The notes under the pieces are model-generated. The model was given only the letters and a program-made list of their open reading frames with translations. It ran no database searches and had not been told where the DNA came from. Shown here in pieces: positions 8,370 through 17,254 of a stretch of DNA of 64,000 nt. Source of the stretch: Janibacter alkaliphilus (lineage in GTDB: Bacteria; Actinomycetota; Actinomycetes; Actinomycetales; Dermatophilaceae). How positions within the stretch are numbered: the stretch's first letter is position 1; each line of letters starts with the position of its first letter. The translations under genes and the position numbers were made by a program. The DNA is taken from contig NZ_JACBZX010000001.1 in NCBI RefSeq assembly GCF_013408565.1, positions 3,100,001 through 3,164,000 on the forward strand. The letters are read 5' to 3'.

Positions 8370-9920
8370 ATGAGCGAGAGCACCAGCCTCGAGGAGGTCC
8401 GGCGCCGCGGCGTCGAGACGACCGGCATCGAGATCGTCGAGGAGGCCGAGCGCACCGCCCGGCCCAGCGACCTCTTCTGGCCGTGGTTCGCCGCGAACAT
8501 CTCCGTCTTCGGGATCTCCTACGGCTCCTTCGTCCTCGGCTTCGGGATCTCCTTCGCCCAGGCGGCGGTGGTCACGGTCGTCGGGGTCGTGCTCTCCTTC
8601 GTCGCCTGCGGCATCATCGCCATCGCCGGCAAGCGGGGCTCCGCGCCGACGATGATCCTCTCCCGGGCCGCCTTCGGGGTGCGTGGGCAGAAGCTGCCCG
8701 GCGTCGTCTCCTGGCTGGTCTCGATCGGCTGGGAGACCTTCCTGGCGATCATGGCGGTGCTGGCCACGGCGACGGTCTTCCGCGAGCTCGGCTGGAGCGA
8801 CGGCACGGCCGTCCAGATCATCGCGATGGTGGCCATCGCCGGGCTCATCGTGGCGGCCTCGGTGGCCGGATACCACGTCATCATGCGGCTGCAGTCGTAC
8901 CTGACGTGGATCACCGGGATCGTCACCGTGCTCTACATCGGGATGACCCTGGACCAGATCGACATGGCGGCGGTCGCGGAGGTCCCGAGCGGCTCGACCC
9001 AGCAGGTCATCGGCGCGCTGGTCATGGTGATGACCGGCTTCGGGCTGGGGTGGATCAACATCGCCGCCGACTGGTCGCGCTACCAGCGGCGGGACACCTC
9101 GGGCGCGGCGATCGTCGCGTGGAACACCATCGGCGGCGCCCTCGCACCGACCGTGCTCGTGCTCTACGGTCTGCTGCTCGTCGGCTCCATCGGCGACCAG
9201 CCCTACCCCGGCGGGGAGATGACCTGGTCCGACGCCATCGCCGCCGACCCGGTCGGCGCGCTGGCCACGCTGCTGCCGACCTGGCTGCTGCTGCCCTACC
9301 TCGCCGCCGCGGTGCTGGCGCTGGTCTCCGGGGCGGTGCTGGGCATCTACTCCTCCGGGCTGACCCTGCTCAGCCTCGGCGTGCGCCTGCCCCGCCCCGC
9401 AGCCGCCGGCATCGACGGGGTGATCCTCACCCTGGGCGCGGTCTACGTCGTCTTCTTCGCCGAGGACTTCCTCGGGCCCTTCCAGTCCTTCCTCATCACG
9501 CTCGGGGTGCCGCTGGCCGCCTGGGCCGGGATCATGATGGCCGACATCGCGCTGCGCCGCCGCGACTACGACGAGCAGGCGCTCTTCGACGCGCGCGGCC
9601 GGTACGGGTCGGTGGACGTCGTCGCCGTGGTGACGATGATCGTCGCGACGGTGATCGGCTGGGGCCTGGTGACGAACGGGATGCCGGACTCGGAGTGGAA
9701 CAACTGGCAGGGCTACCTGCTCAAGGCCTTCCTCGGCACCGAGCTCGTCGAGGACCCCGCCGGCAACTCGTGGGCCGGCGACTGGTCCTACGCCAACCTC
9801 GGGGTGCTCGCGGCGCTGGCGATCGGCTTCGTCGTCAGCTGGGTCGCGCGACGGCCGACGGTGCGGCGCCAGGAGGCCGGGATGGTCGACGACGCCGAGC
9901 GGGAGCCGGTGCAGGCGTGA
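8370..9920 (+). CDS. NCS1-family purine/cytosine permease
   Basis: A 516-residue membrane protein with about twelve hydrophobic segments. The N-terminal pattern RPSDLFWPWFAANISVFGIS and the following GISFAQAAVVTVVGVVLS are typical of nucleobase:cation symporter-1 proteins (CodB/purine-cytosine permease group). GKRGSAPTMILSRAAFGVRG is the conserved TM2-TM3 loop. It should take up a nucleobase or related compound by ion symport. The stop codon overlaps the GTG of the cysteine hydrolase gene (GTGA), so the two are translationally coupled and probably act on the same imported compound. Confidence 0.88.
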   Translation: MSESTSLEEVRRRGVETTGIEIVEEAERTARPSDLFWPWFAANISVFGISYGSFVLGFGISFAQAAVVTVVGVVLSFVACGIIAIAGKRGSAPTMILSRAAFGVRGQKLPGVVSWLVSIGWETFLAIMAVLATATVFRELGWSDGTAVQIIAMVAIAGLIVAASVAGYHVIMRLQSYLTWITGIVTVLYIGMTLDQIDMAAVAEVPSGSTQQVIGALVMVMTGFGLGWINIAADWSRYQRRDTSGAAIVAWNTIGGALAPTVLVLYGLLLVGSIGDQPYPGGEMTWSDAIAADPVGALATLLPTWLLLPYLAAAVLALVSGAVLGIYSSGLTLLSLGVRLPRPAAAGIDGVILTLGAVYVVFFAEDFLGPFQSFLITLGVPLAAWAGIMMADIALRRRDYDEQALFDARGRYGSVDVVAVVTMIVATVIGWGLVTNGMPDSEWNNWQGYLLKAFLGTELVEDPAGNSWAGDWSYANLGVLAALAIGFVVSWVARRPTVRRQEAGMVDDAEREPVQA

Positions 9921-10468
9921 GCGAGACCTGGTTGGTGGTCGTCGACCCGCAGCGGATCTTCGCCGACCCCGCCTCGGAGTGGGGGTCGCCGATGTTCGCC
10001 GACATCGTCGAACCGGTGCGGGAGCTGGCGGCCCGGTTCGGACCGGAGCGCACGCTGGTCACCCGGTGGCTGCCCGACGGTCCGCGCGAGGGGTCGTGGG
10101 TCGACTACTTCGCCCGATGGCCCTTCGCCGACCGGCCGGCCGACGACCCCGCCTTCGCCGTGGTTGAGGCGCTGTCCGGTCTCTCGGCGCACCCGAGCCT
10201 GGACCGGCCCACCTTCGGCAAGTGGGGCCCGCAGATGGCTGCGGTGGTCGGACCGACGCCGACGCTCGTGCTCACCGGTGTCTCCACGGACTGCTGCGTC
10301 ATCTCCACCGCGCTGGCTGCGGCCGACGCCGGGGCCCGGGTGCTCGTGGCCGCCGACGCCTGCGCCGGCTCCACCGAGACCGACCACGCCGCCGCGCTGC
10401 AGGTGATGAGCCTCTACGACCCGCAGATCCGCCTGGCCACCTCCCCCGCCGTGTCCCCAACCCCCTAG
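9917..10468 (+). CDS. Isochorismatase-like cysteine hydrolase
   Basis: A 183-residue member of the cysteine hydrolase superfamily. The catalytic triad is visible as Asp10 (VVVDPQRIF), Lys102 (FGKWGP) and Cys127 (GVSTDCCVIS). The start is the GTG overlapping the permease stop; no other start fits the family's short N-terminus. Such enzymes hydrolyse ureido acids, nicotinamide or isochorismate. Coupling to an NCS1 permease suggests processing of an imported nucleobase derivative (for example a biuret- or carbamoyl-type intermediate), but that is inference. A second adjacent Cys (126) precedes the nucleophile. Confidence 0.85.
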   Translation: MSETWLVVVDPQRIFADPASEWGSPMFADIVEPVRELAARFGPERTLVTRWLPDGPREGSWVDYFARWPFADRPADDPAFAVVEALSGLSAHPSLDRPTFGKWGPQMAAVVGPTPTLVLTGVSTDCCVISTALAAADAGARVLVAADACAGSTETDHAAALQVMSLYDPQIRLATSPAVSPTP

Positions 10469-10542
10469 GCAGCTGCATCCGCTCACCCTGCAACCGCAGC
10501 GGCTGGGACGAAGGTGAGCGTCTGAGGCCCCGATCGTGCCGC

Positions 10543-10618
10543 GGCCGATCGTCGCGCCGGGTCCGCTCCTCGCCGCCTGGTCGGCCGACCGTCGCGCCGG
10601 GTCCGCTCGCCGCCGCCG
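10543..10618. repeat. Two 40-bp direct repeats between cysteine hydrolase and lysG
   Basis: The 18-mer GTCGCGCCGGGTCCGCTC occurs at 10551 and 10591, inside two near-identical units that start CGGCCGA(T/C)C and end GCCGCC. The short gap between the two convergent genes holds little else. Confidence 0.6.
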
Positions 10619-10621
10619 TGG

Positions 10622-11500
10622 CTACCGCGGCGTCGGCCGCAACGCCTTCGCCGCGCCGAGCACCGCCTCCGTCAGCCGCGTGATCCGCGGGGAGTCCAGG
10701 CGCCAGACCTGCCAGGACAGCGGCACGTCGCGATGCGCCCGCGCCCGCAGCAGGACCAGCCGGCCGTCGTCGAGATCCGCCCCGATCTGGCTCTCCGGTA
10801 GCATCCCCCACCCCAGCCCGGCGCGCACCGCGGCGGCGAAGGCCTCGGACGAGGGCACCTGGCTGACCGGCGGCGACCCGTCGGCGCCGATCGCCCGCAG
10901 CACGCCGTGCTGCATCTCGTCCTTCACGTTGTAGCGCAGCAGCGGCATCCGGTCCCAGTCGTAGGAGCGGCCCCGGGTGAACCGCTCGGCCAGCACGGGC
11001 GCGGCGACCGGGAGGTAGCGCATCGCGCCGAGCAGCACCGTCTCGCAGCCGGCGACCGGTCTGGGATCCGCCGAGACGGCGCCGACCACCCGCCCGCGCC
11101 GAAGGTGGTCGGCGCTGTACTCCTCGTCCTCCACCTCGAGCTGCAGTCGGGTGTCCTGCCAGGTCGCGGCGACGCCGAGCAAGGGCTCGAACCACGTGGC
11201 CAGCGAGTCGGCGTTGACCGCGACCGGCAGGTCGGTGACGCCGTCGTCTCCCTCGCCGAGGGCGTCCCGGGCCTCGGCGTCCAGCAGGACCATCTGCCGG
11301 GCGGTGCGCACCAGCACCTCGCCGGCGTCGGTGGGCCGGCACGGCGCGGTGCGCTCGACGAGGACCCGACCGGTCGAGGACTCCAGCGCCTTGATCCGCT
11401 GGCTGATCGCGGACGGGGTGACCAGCAGCGCGCGGGCGGCCGCGTCGAAGGTCCCGTGGTCGACGACGGCGAGGAGGGCGCGGAGCTGCTCGAGCTGCAT
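10622..11500 (-). CDS. lysG: LysR-type regulator of amino-acid export (LysG/ArgP)
   Basis: A 292-residue LysR-type regulator. The N-terminal winged helix-turn-helix is MQLEQLRALLAVVDHGTFDAAARALLVTPSAISQRIKALE, and a LysR substrate-binding domain follows from about residue 90. The N-terminal sequence and its divergent partner (a LysE-type exporter) identify the LysG/ArgP group, which activates lysE in response to lysine, arginine or histidine. A TAGCAT six bases upstream of the ATG indicates a leaderless transcript. The roughly 70-bp divergent space holds both promoters and presumably the operator. Confidence 0.88.
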   Translation of the reverse strand: MQLEQLRALLAVVDHGTFDAAARALLVTPSAISQRIKALESSTGRVLVERTAPCRPTDAGEVLVRTARQMVLLDAEARDALGEGDDGVTDLPVAVNADSLATWFEPLLGVAATWQDTRLQLEVEDEEYSADHLRRGRVVGAVSADPRPVAGCETVLLGAMRYLPVAAPVLAERFTRGRSYDWDRMPLLRYNVKDEMQHGVLRAIGADGSPPVSQVPSSEAFAAAVRAGLGWGMLPESQIGADLDDGRLVLLRARAHRDVPLSWQVWRLDSPRITRLTEAVLGAAKALRPTPR

Positions 11501-11506
11501 GAAGCG

Positions 11507-11512
11507 ATGCTA
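11507..11512 (-). promoter_or_regulatory. -10 TAGCAT of lysG
   Basis: TAGCAT on the minus strand, six bases before the lysG ATG. It lies within the repeated ATGCTAATGCAGATGCAG region, which is the likely LysG binding area. Confidence 0.5.
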
Positions 11513-11557
11513 ATGCAGATGCAGTTTCTTTCGCTTCCCTCATGCAACGCGCGGCCA

Positions 11558-11563
11558 TAGCGT
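11558..11563 (+). promoter_or_regulatory. -10 TAGCGT of lysE
   Basis: TAGCGT followed by seven bases and the lysE ATG. This agrees with leaderless transcription divergent from lysG. Confidence 0.45.
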
Positions 11564-11570
11564 CGTCGAC

Positions 11571-12161
11571 ATGTTCACTCTTCTCGCCGGCATGGTCACC
11601 GGACTCGCCCTCATCGTCGCGATCGGCGCGCAGAACGCCTTCGTCCTCCGCCAGGGGATCAGGCGCGAGCACGTCGCGGTGGTCGTCGCCCTGTGCGCCG
11701 GCGCCGACGCGCTGCTCATCCTGGCCGGGACAGCCGGGGTCGGCGCGATCGTGCAGGACCACCCGACGGCCATCCGGGTCATCACGTGGGTCGGGGCGAT
11801 CTACCTCGCCGGGTACGCGCTGCTGGCCCTGCGTCGGGCGGTGCGCCCGCAGGGCCTGACCGAGTCCGCGCCCGTCTCCAAGGGGTCGGTGGTGCTCACC
11901 ACGCTGGCGCTGACCTTCCTCAACCCGCACGTCTACCTCGACACCGTGGTGATGCTCGGCTCGATCGCCAACAGCCACGGCGACCAGCGATGGGTCTTCG
12001 CCGGCGGCGCCGTGCTCGGCAGCATCGTCTGGTTCACCGGTCTCGGCCTGGGGGCGCGGGCGCTGGCCCGGCCGCTGGCGCGCCCCGGTACCTGGCGGGT
12101 CGTCGACGGCGTCATCGGCATGGCGATGATCGGGCTGGCCGCGCACCTCGTCACCGCGTGA
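11571..12161 (+). CDS. lysE: Basic amino-acid exporter LysE/ArgO
   Basis: A 196-residue, six-segment membrane protein of the LysE family. It has the family hallmark GxxxGLxLIVAIGAQNAFVLRQGIRREHV at the N-terminus and FLNPHVYLDTVVMLGS in the middle. It exports L-lysine and/or L-arginine, relieving toxic accumulation from peptide uptake. It is divergent from its LysR-type activator. The gene ends just before a strong hairpin that should stop transcription in both directions ahead of the convergent GH65 gene. Confidence 0.9.
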   Translation: MFTLLAGMVTGLALIVAIGAQNAFVLRQGIRREHVAVVVALCAGADALLILAGTAGVGAIVQDHPTAIRVITWVGAIYLAGYALLALRRAVRPQGLTESAPVSKGSVVLTTLALTFLNPHVYLDTVVMLGSIANSHGDQRWVFAGGAVLGSIVWFTGLGLGARALARPLARPGTWRVVDGVIGMAMIGLAAHLVTA

Positions 12162-12195
12162 CGGCGCGGTGCCGCGTCGGCTCTCACCGGTCGTC

Positions 12196-12231
12196 GGCGG
12201 GCGAAGGGGAGTCACTCCCCCTTCGCCCGCC
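12196..12231. terminator. Bidirectional hairpin terminator
   Basis: A perfect 14-bp stem, GGCGGGCGAAGGGG (12196-12209) pairing with 12218-12231 across an 8-nt loop, lies between the convergent lysE and GH65 genes. There is no T-tract, as is common in actinobacteria. Confidence 0.7.
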
Positions 12232-12258
12232 GTCTCCATCACCGACGCATCAGGCTCG

Positions 12259-12330
12259 CCGAGAACCTCTCGCTCCCCGGAGAAGCCTTGTCCCGCAAAG
12301 GAGCCTTTATCGGGTAACCCGATAAAGGGG
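12259..12330 (+). repeat. Dispersed palindromic element B, copy 1
   Basis: About 72 bp containing, in order, the small hairpin CGAGAACCTCTCG, the string CTCCCCGGAGAAGCCTT, a variable 12-nt segment, and GAGCC followed by the near-perfect palindrome TTATCGGGTAACCCGATAA. A second copy lies inverted at 56748-56820 with the same order and a different variable segment. The palindrome is strikingly AT-rich for this genome. Confidence 0.8.
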
Positions 12331-12348
12331 AGACAGGTGAGGTGAGCG

Positions 12349-14802
12349 TCAGCCGGGGATGTAGGGGAGGTCGACCATCGGGGTGTCGAGCAGGTCGTCC
12401 AGGCTGACGGTCACCGGCGCACCGGCCCGCGCGACGTGCTCGCCGCCGCGGACGGTGAAGGCGAGCTCGTCGCCCTCCTCCACGGTCACCGTCATCGTCT
12501 CGCCGGTCAGGTGCACCCGCACCCGCGTCCCGCGCACCCGCAGCGGGTAGGTCATCGACGTCCACTCGCGCGGCAGCCGCGGGTCGAAGCTGATCGCCCC
12601 GTCGTGCCCGCGCATCCCGCCGAAGCCCTGCACCAGCGCGTTCCACACCCCACCGGTCGAGGCGATGTGCGCCCCGTCCGAGGTGTTGTGGTGCAGGTCC
12701 CCGAGGTCGGTGTAGAGCGCCGCGTCGAAGTAGGCCAGCGCGGTCTCCGGCAGCCCCACCTCGGCGGCGATGATCGACTGCACCACCGCCGAGAGCGACG
12801 AGTCGCCGGTGGTGATCGGGTCGTAGTAGTCGAAGTTGCGGCGCTTCTCCTCGGCGGTGAAGGCGTTGCCCTGCAGGTAGAGCGCCAGCACGACGTCAGC
12901 CTGCTTGAGCACCTGGAAGCGGTAGATCACCAGCGGGTGGAAGTTCAGCAGCAGCGGCCGCTGGTCCTCCCCGGTGTGCTCCAGGTCCCACATCTCCTTG
13001 TCGAGGAACTGGTCGTCCTGCGGGTGGATGCCCAGCTCCTCGTCATAGGGGATCCACATCCCCTCGGCGCAGTCGCGCCACTCGCGGGACTCCTCGTCGC
13101 TGAGCCCCAGCCGGGTCCGCAGGTGCGGCGCCCGGTCGCCGGCGATGGCGTCGAGGTCGTCGACCGCCTCGGCCGCCCGCAGCAGGTTGCCGCGGGCCAT
13201 GACGTTGGTGAAGAGGTTGTTGTTCACCACGGTCGTGTACTCGTCCGGCCCGGTGACGCCGTGGATCTGGAAGGTCCGCCGGCCGTCCTCCTCGCGCCAG
13301 AAGCCGAGGTCCGCCCACATCCGCGCGGTCTCGACGAGCACCTCGACGCCGTCCTTGGCGAGGAACTCCACGTCCCCGGTGGCGTCGACGTACTTGGCGA
13401 TGGCGTAGGCGATGTCGGCGTTGATGTGGTACTGCGCGGTCCCGGCTGCGTAGTAGGCCGAGGCCTCCTCGCCGTTGATCGTCCGCCACGGGAAGAGCGC
13501 CCCGGCGACGGAGAGCTCACGAGCCCGCTCGCGCGCCTGCGGCAGCATCGCCACCCGGGCCCGCAGCACGCTGCGGGCGACGTCCGGCATGGTGTGCACG
13601 AGGAAGGGGATGACGTAGACCTCGGTGTCCCAGAAGTAGTGCCCCTCGTAGCCGGAGCCGGTGACCCCCTTCGCGGCGATCCCGAGCTGGTCGGAGCGGG
13701 CGGTCGCCTGGGCCAGCTGGAAGAGGTTCCACCGGATGGCCTGCTGCACCTCCGGCTGGTCCTCGACGACGATGTCGGAGTTCTCCCAGAAGCGGGCCAG
13801 CCACTCCCGCTGCTCGGCGACGTAGTGCTCGACCCCGTGCCGGGCCACCCGGTCCAGGGTGCGGCGGCAGCGGTCGGCCAGCTCCCGGGCGGGCACCCCC
13901 CGCGAGGTGTGGTAGGCCACGGTCTTGACCAGCCGGACCGGCTGCCCCTCGCGCGCCTCGATCTGGAAGACCTTCTTGCCGAGGTCGGGCTCGGTGATGT
14001 CGTTGACCGTGTACTCGTTCTCGGTCTCCAGGTGGTGGTCGGCGCCGACCGCCAGGGTCATCCCGGAGTTCGCCGCGCGGTAGCCGAGCATCATCCGCTC
14101 GTCGTTGTGCCAGTCCAGCTGCGGCTCGAGCACCCGGTGGTCGAAGGTGGCGGTCTTGCGCGGGTCGAAGCCCTCGCCCATCGCCGCGTCCTTGACGTAG
14201 TACTCGTCCCGGCCGTCCTGGCGGTTCAGGATCTGCGAGGAGATGACCACCGGGGCGTCGCCGCTGAGCATCTCGATCTCGATGGACATCACCGCCAGGT
14301 GCCGCTCGGTGAAGGAGACCATCCGGCTGGTGCGGATGCGCACCTGCTTGCTCGACGGGGTGGTCCACAGGATCTCCCGGCGGAGCACCCCTTCGCGGAA
14401 GTCGATGCTCCGCTCGTAGTGGTCCAGGTCGGCCGTCGAGAGCAGCAGCGGCTCGTCGTCGACGTAGATCTTCATGAGCTTGCCGTCCGGGGCGTTGACC
14501 ATCGTCTGCCCGGTGGTGGCGAAGCCGAAGGCCTGCTCCGCGTGGTGGATCGGCCAGGTCTCGTGGAAGCCGTTGACGTAGGTGCCGTGGGCGTAGGCGT
14601 CCCGGCCCTCGGTGGGGTTGCCGCGCATGCCGAGGTAGCCGTTGCCGACGGCGAAGAGGGTCTCGTCGCGCCCGAGGGTCTCGTTGTCCGGCTCGGCCTC
14701 GACGAGGCGCCAGGGGTCCACGGGGAAGCGGGTGCGGTCCACCGGGTCGCCGAGCCGGTCCTCGGCGCCCGGGTGGTCGCTGCGGCCGTTCGGCGGGGTC
14801 AC
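12349..14802 (-). CDS. Glycoside hydrolase family 65 (disaccharide phosphorylase-type)
   Basis: An 817-residue GH65 protein. It has the N-terminal beta-sandwich (FPVDPWRLVEAEPDNETLGR, AVGNGYLGMRGN), the (alpha/alpha)6 barrel with GYEGHYFWDTEVYVIPF, and the catalytic-acid motif GPDEYTTVVNNN, with Glu the predicted general acid. HNTSDGAHIAS lies in the late barrel. The family phosphorolyses maltose, trehalose, kojibiose or similar to beta-glucose 1-phosphate; the exact sugar is not evident. The GTG start overlaps the stop of the HAD gene (GTGA), which fixes the start and couples it to a beta-phosphoglucomutase that would convert the product to glucose 6-phosphate. A hydrolase rather than a phosphorylase activity cannot be excluded. 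Confidence 0.9.
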   Translation of the reverse strand: MTPPNGRSDHPGAEDRLGDPVDRTRFPVDPWRLVEAEPDNETLGRDETLFAVGNGYLGMRGNPTEGRDAYAHGTYVNGFHETWPIHHAEQAFGFATTGQTMVNAPDGKLMKIYVDDEPLLLSTADLDHYERSIDFREGVLRREILWTTPSSKQVRIRTSRMVSFTERHLAVMSIEIEMLSGDAPVVISSQILNRQDGRDEYYVKDAAMGEGFDPRKTATFDHRVLEPQLDWHNDERMMLGYRAANSGMTLAVGADHHLETENEYTVNDITEPDLGKKVFQIEAREGQPVRLVKTVAYHTSRGVPARELADRCRRTLDRVARHGVEHYVAEQREWLARFWENSDIVVEDQPEVQQAIRWNLFQLAQATARSDQLGIAAKGVTGSGYEGHYFWDTEVYVIPFLVHTMPDVARSVLRARVAMLPQARERARELSVAGALFPWRTINGEEASAYYAAGTAQYHINADIAYAIAKYVDATGDVEFLAKDGVEVLVETARMWADLGFWREEDGRRTFQIHGVTGPDEYTTVVNNNLFTNVMARGNLLRAAEAVDDLDAIAGDRAPHLRTRLGLSDEESREWRDCAEGMWIPYDEELGIHPQDDQFLDKEMWDLEHTGEDQRPLLLNFHPLVIYRFQVLKQADVVLALYLQGNAFTAEEKRRNFDYYDPITTGDSSLSAVVQSIIAAEVGLPETALAYFDAALYTDLGDLHHNTSDGAHIASTGGVWNALVQGFGGMRGHDGAISFDPRLPREWTSMTYPLRVRGTRVRVHLTGETMTVTVEEGDELAFTVRGGEHVARAGAPVTVSLDDLLDTPMVDLPYIPG

Positions 14803-15512
14803 GGGAGCAGCTCCTCGAGGTCGGTGACGACGACGTCGGCGCCGCGCTCGCGCAGCGTCTGCTCGCCGGCCCCGCGGTCCACCCCCACGACGAGCCCGAA
14901 GTCGCCGGCGCGACCCGCGGCCACGCCCGACTCGGCGTCCTCGAGGACGACGGCACGCTCCTTGGTGACGCCCAGCCGCTCGGCGGCGGCGAGGAAGGTG
15001 TCCGGCTCCGGCTTGCCCGGCAGGCCGTCGGCGCTGGCCACGGCGCCGTCGACGACCACCGGGAAGAGGTCGGCGATGCCGGCGGCGGCGAGCACGGCCG
15101 GGGCGTTCTTGCTCGAGGAGACCACCGCCAGCTGCACCGTCGTCTCCCCCAGCGCCCGCAGCAGCGCCAGCGACCCCGGGTAGGCGGCGACGCCGTCCCG
15201 CTCCAGCACCGCGTTGAAGGCGTCGTTCTTGCGGTTGCCGAGCCCGCACACGGTCTCGGCCTCCGGCGGATCCTCAGGATCGCCCTCGGGCAGCTCGATC
15301 CCGCGCGCGGCGAGGAAGGAGCGCACCCCGTCGTAGCGCGGCTTACCGTCGACGTAGGCGTAGTAGTCGGCGTCGGTGTACGGCTCCTGGCCGTCCATGC
15401 CGGCGAGCACGTCGTTGAACATCTCCGACCATGCCGCCATGTGCACGGTCGCCGTCGGGGTCAGCACGCCGTCGAGATCGAAGAGGGCAGCGTCGTAGGG
15501 GGTCCAGTCCAC
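14799..15512 (-). CDS. pgmB: Beta-phosphoglucomutase-like HAD hydrolase
   Basis: A 237-residue HAD-superfamily protein with the nucleophile motif FDLDGVLT (Asp12, acid/base Asp14), VVSSSKNA as motif II, KPEPDTFL with the conserved Lys, and VVLEDAESGVAAGRAG as the metal-binding motif. Together with its translational coupling to a GH65 gene, this fits beta-phosphoglucomutase (beta-glucose 1-phosphate to glucose 6-phosphate). Actinobacterial homologues next to GH65 genes are often annotated this way. An insertion of about 20 residues with the sequence GDPEDPPEAETVCGLGNRKND lies in the cap region. Confidence 0.85.
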   Translation of the reverse strand: MDWTPYDAALFDLDGVLTPTATVHMAAWSEMFNDVLAGMDGQEPYTDADYYAYVDGKPRYDGVRSFLAARGIELPEGDPEDPPEAETVCGLGNRKNDAFNAVLERDGVAAYPGSLALLRALGETTVQLAVVSSSKNAPAVLAAAGIADLFPVVVDGAVASADGLPGKPEPDTFLAAAERLGVTKERAVVLEDAESGVAAGRAGDFGLVVGVDRGAGEQTLRERGADVVVTDLEELLP

Positions 15513-15589
15513 GCCGACAGCCTAGAGAGAGAACGCTCCCGGGCGAAACGCTGCGGCGGCAGGTCGTCGCCGACGGTCGCGGCGAGGAC

Positions 15590-17152
15590 TCAGGCGGTGG
15601 CGGCGAGGAAGGGGTCGAGCTCGGCGGCGAGGTCGGGGTGGACCCGGGCACGCAGGTGGGTGCCCTCCCCTTCGTAGGTCTCGGCGAGCACCTCGGCCTC
15701 GTCGTGCACCCGACTGACCAGGTCGCCCCGGTCGTAGGGCAGCAGCACCTCGACGTCGATGTCCGGCCGGGGCAGCTCGTCGGCGACGACCTGCATCAGC
15801 TCGGGCACCCCCTCGCCGGTCCGTGCCGAGACGGCGACGGCGTAGCGCTCCTGGCGCAGGATCCGATCGACCACCTCGGGGTCGGCGAGGTCGGCCTTGT
15901 TGACGACGACGACCTCCTTGACGTCGGTGGCGTCGACGTCGGCCAGCACCGCCCGCACCGCGCTGATCTGCCCCTCCGGGTCCGGGTGGCTGCCGTCGAC
16001 GACGTGCAGCAGCAGGTCGGCGTCGACGACCTCCTCGAGGGTGGAGCGGAAGGCCTCGACGAGCTGGTGCGGCAGCGCCCGGACGAAGCCGACGGTGTCC
16101 ACCAGCGTGTACTCGCGGCCGTCGGTCGTCTCGGCCCGCCGGACCGTGGTGTCCAGGGTGGCGAAGAGCTGGTTGTCGACGAGCACCCCGGCGTGGGTGA
16201 GCCGGTTGAGCAGGGTGGACTTGCCGGCGTTGGTGTAGCCGGCGATGGCCACCGAGGGCACCTGGTGGCTGCGGCGCGCGGAGCGGCGGGTGTCCCGGTG
16301 GGTCTTCATCCCGGCGAGCTCGCGCTTGAGCTTCGCGATCCGGCTGTTGATCCGGCGGCGGTCCAGCTCGATCTTCGTCTCGCCGGGTCCGCGCGAGCCC
16401 ATCCCCTGCCCGCCGGCGGCCTGACCACCGGCCTGGCGGGACATCGACTCGCCCCAGCCGCGCAGCCGCGGCAGCAGGTACTGCAGCTGGGCGAGCTCGA
16501 CCTGCGCCTTGCCCTCCTTGCTCTTGGCGTGCTGGGCGAAGATGTCGAGGATCAGCGCGGTCCGGTCGATGACCTTGACCTTGACGACGTCCTCGAGGGC
16601 GCGCCGCTGGCTCGGGGCCAGCTCGGTGTCGCAGACGACCGTGTCGGCGCCCTCGGCGAGCACGACGTCCCGCAGCTCGGCGGCCTTGCCGGAGCCGAGG
16701 TAGGTGCCGGGGTCGGGACGCTGGCGGCGCTGCAGCACGCCGGCGAGGACGTGGCTGCCCGCGGTCTCGGCGAGCGCAGCGAGCTCGCGCAGCGAGTTCT
16801 CGGCGTCCTCGGCGGTGCCGTCGGACCACACCGAGGCCAGCACCACCCGCTCCAGGCGCAGCCGCCGGTACTCGACCTCGGTGACGTCCTCGAGCTCGGT
16901 GGACAGACCCGCGACGCGGCGCAGCGCCGAGCGCTCCTCGCGGTCGAGCTGGTCGCCGTCGTAGTCGTCGTAGCGGTCGTGCCCGTCGCCGTAGCCCTCG
17001 GACGCCCGGTCGGGGTCGGCCAGGGCCTGGGCGCGCCGGCCGAGCACGCGCTCGACGTGCCGGTCGGCCCCGCCGGGCTGCTCGGAGGCGGTCGCGCCCG
17101 AGGTCTCGTCGGGCTCGTCGGTGGCGTGCTGGTCGCGCAGTGGTTCGCTCAT
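15590..17152 (-). CDS. hflX: GTPase HflX
   Basis: A 520-residue HflX. It has an N-terminal GTP_bdg domain (SDGTAEDAENSLRELAALAET, GTYLGSGKAAELRD), a glycine-rich linker GGQAAGGQGMGSRGPGETKIELDRR, and the G domain with G1 AGYTNAGKST (about residue 305), G3 DTVGFVRALPHQL and G4 NKAD. HflX binds the 50S subunit and rescues or splits stalled and hibernating ribosomes. A roughly 80-residue acidic N-terminal extension rich in Asp, Gly and Tyr precedes the core. Its position downstream of miaA-dapF in the same orientation follows usual actinobacterial order, though def, yceI and glycerol genes are interspersed in the wider block. Confidence 0.93.
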   Translation of the reverse strand: MSEPLRDQHATDEPDETSGATASEQPGGADRHVERVLGRRAQALADPDRASEGYGDGHDRYDDYDGDQLDREERSALRRVAGLSTELEDVTEVEYRRLRLERVVLASVWSDGTAEDAENSLRELAALAETAGSHVLAGVLQRRQRPDPGTYLGSGKAAELRDVVLAEGADTVVCDTELAPSQRRALEDVVKVKVIDRTALILDIFAQHAKSKEGKAQVELAQLQYLLPRLRGWGESMSRQAGGQAAGGQGMGSRGPGETKIELDRRRINSRIAKLKRELAGMKTHRDTRRSARRSHQVPSVAIAGYTNAGKSTLLNRLTHAGVLVDNQLFATLDTTVRRAETTDGREYTLVDTVGFVRALPHQLVEAFRSTLEEVVDADLLLHVVDGSHPDPEGQISAVRAVLADVDATDVKEVVVVNKADLADPEVVDRILRQERYAVAVSARTGEGVPELMQVVADELPRPDIDVEVLLPYDRGDLVSRVHDEAEVLAETYEGEGTHLRARVHPDLAAELDPFLAATA

Positions 17153-17254
17153 GTTCTCCTCAGGTTCTCACCGGAGAACGCCCGCGCGCCAGCGATTAGT
17201 CCGCCGCCGGTGGCCGTGACCGGTCGGACCCTGGGCCCGACCACCGGCGCCGGC

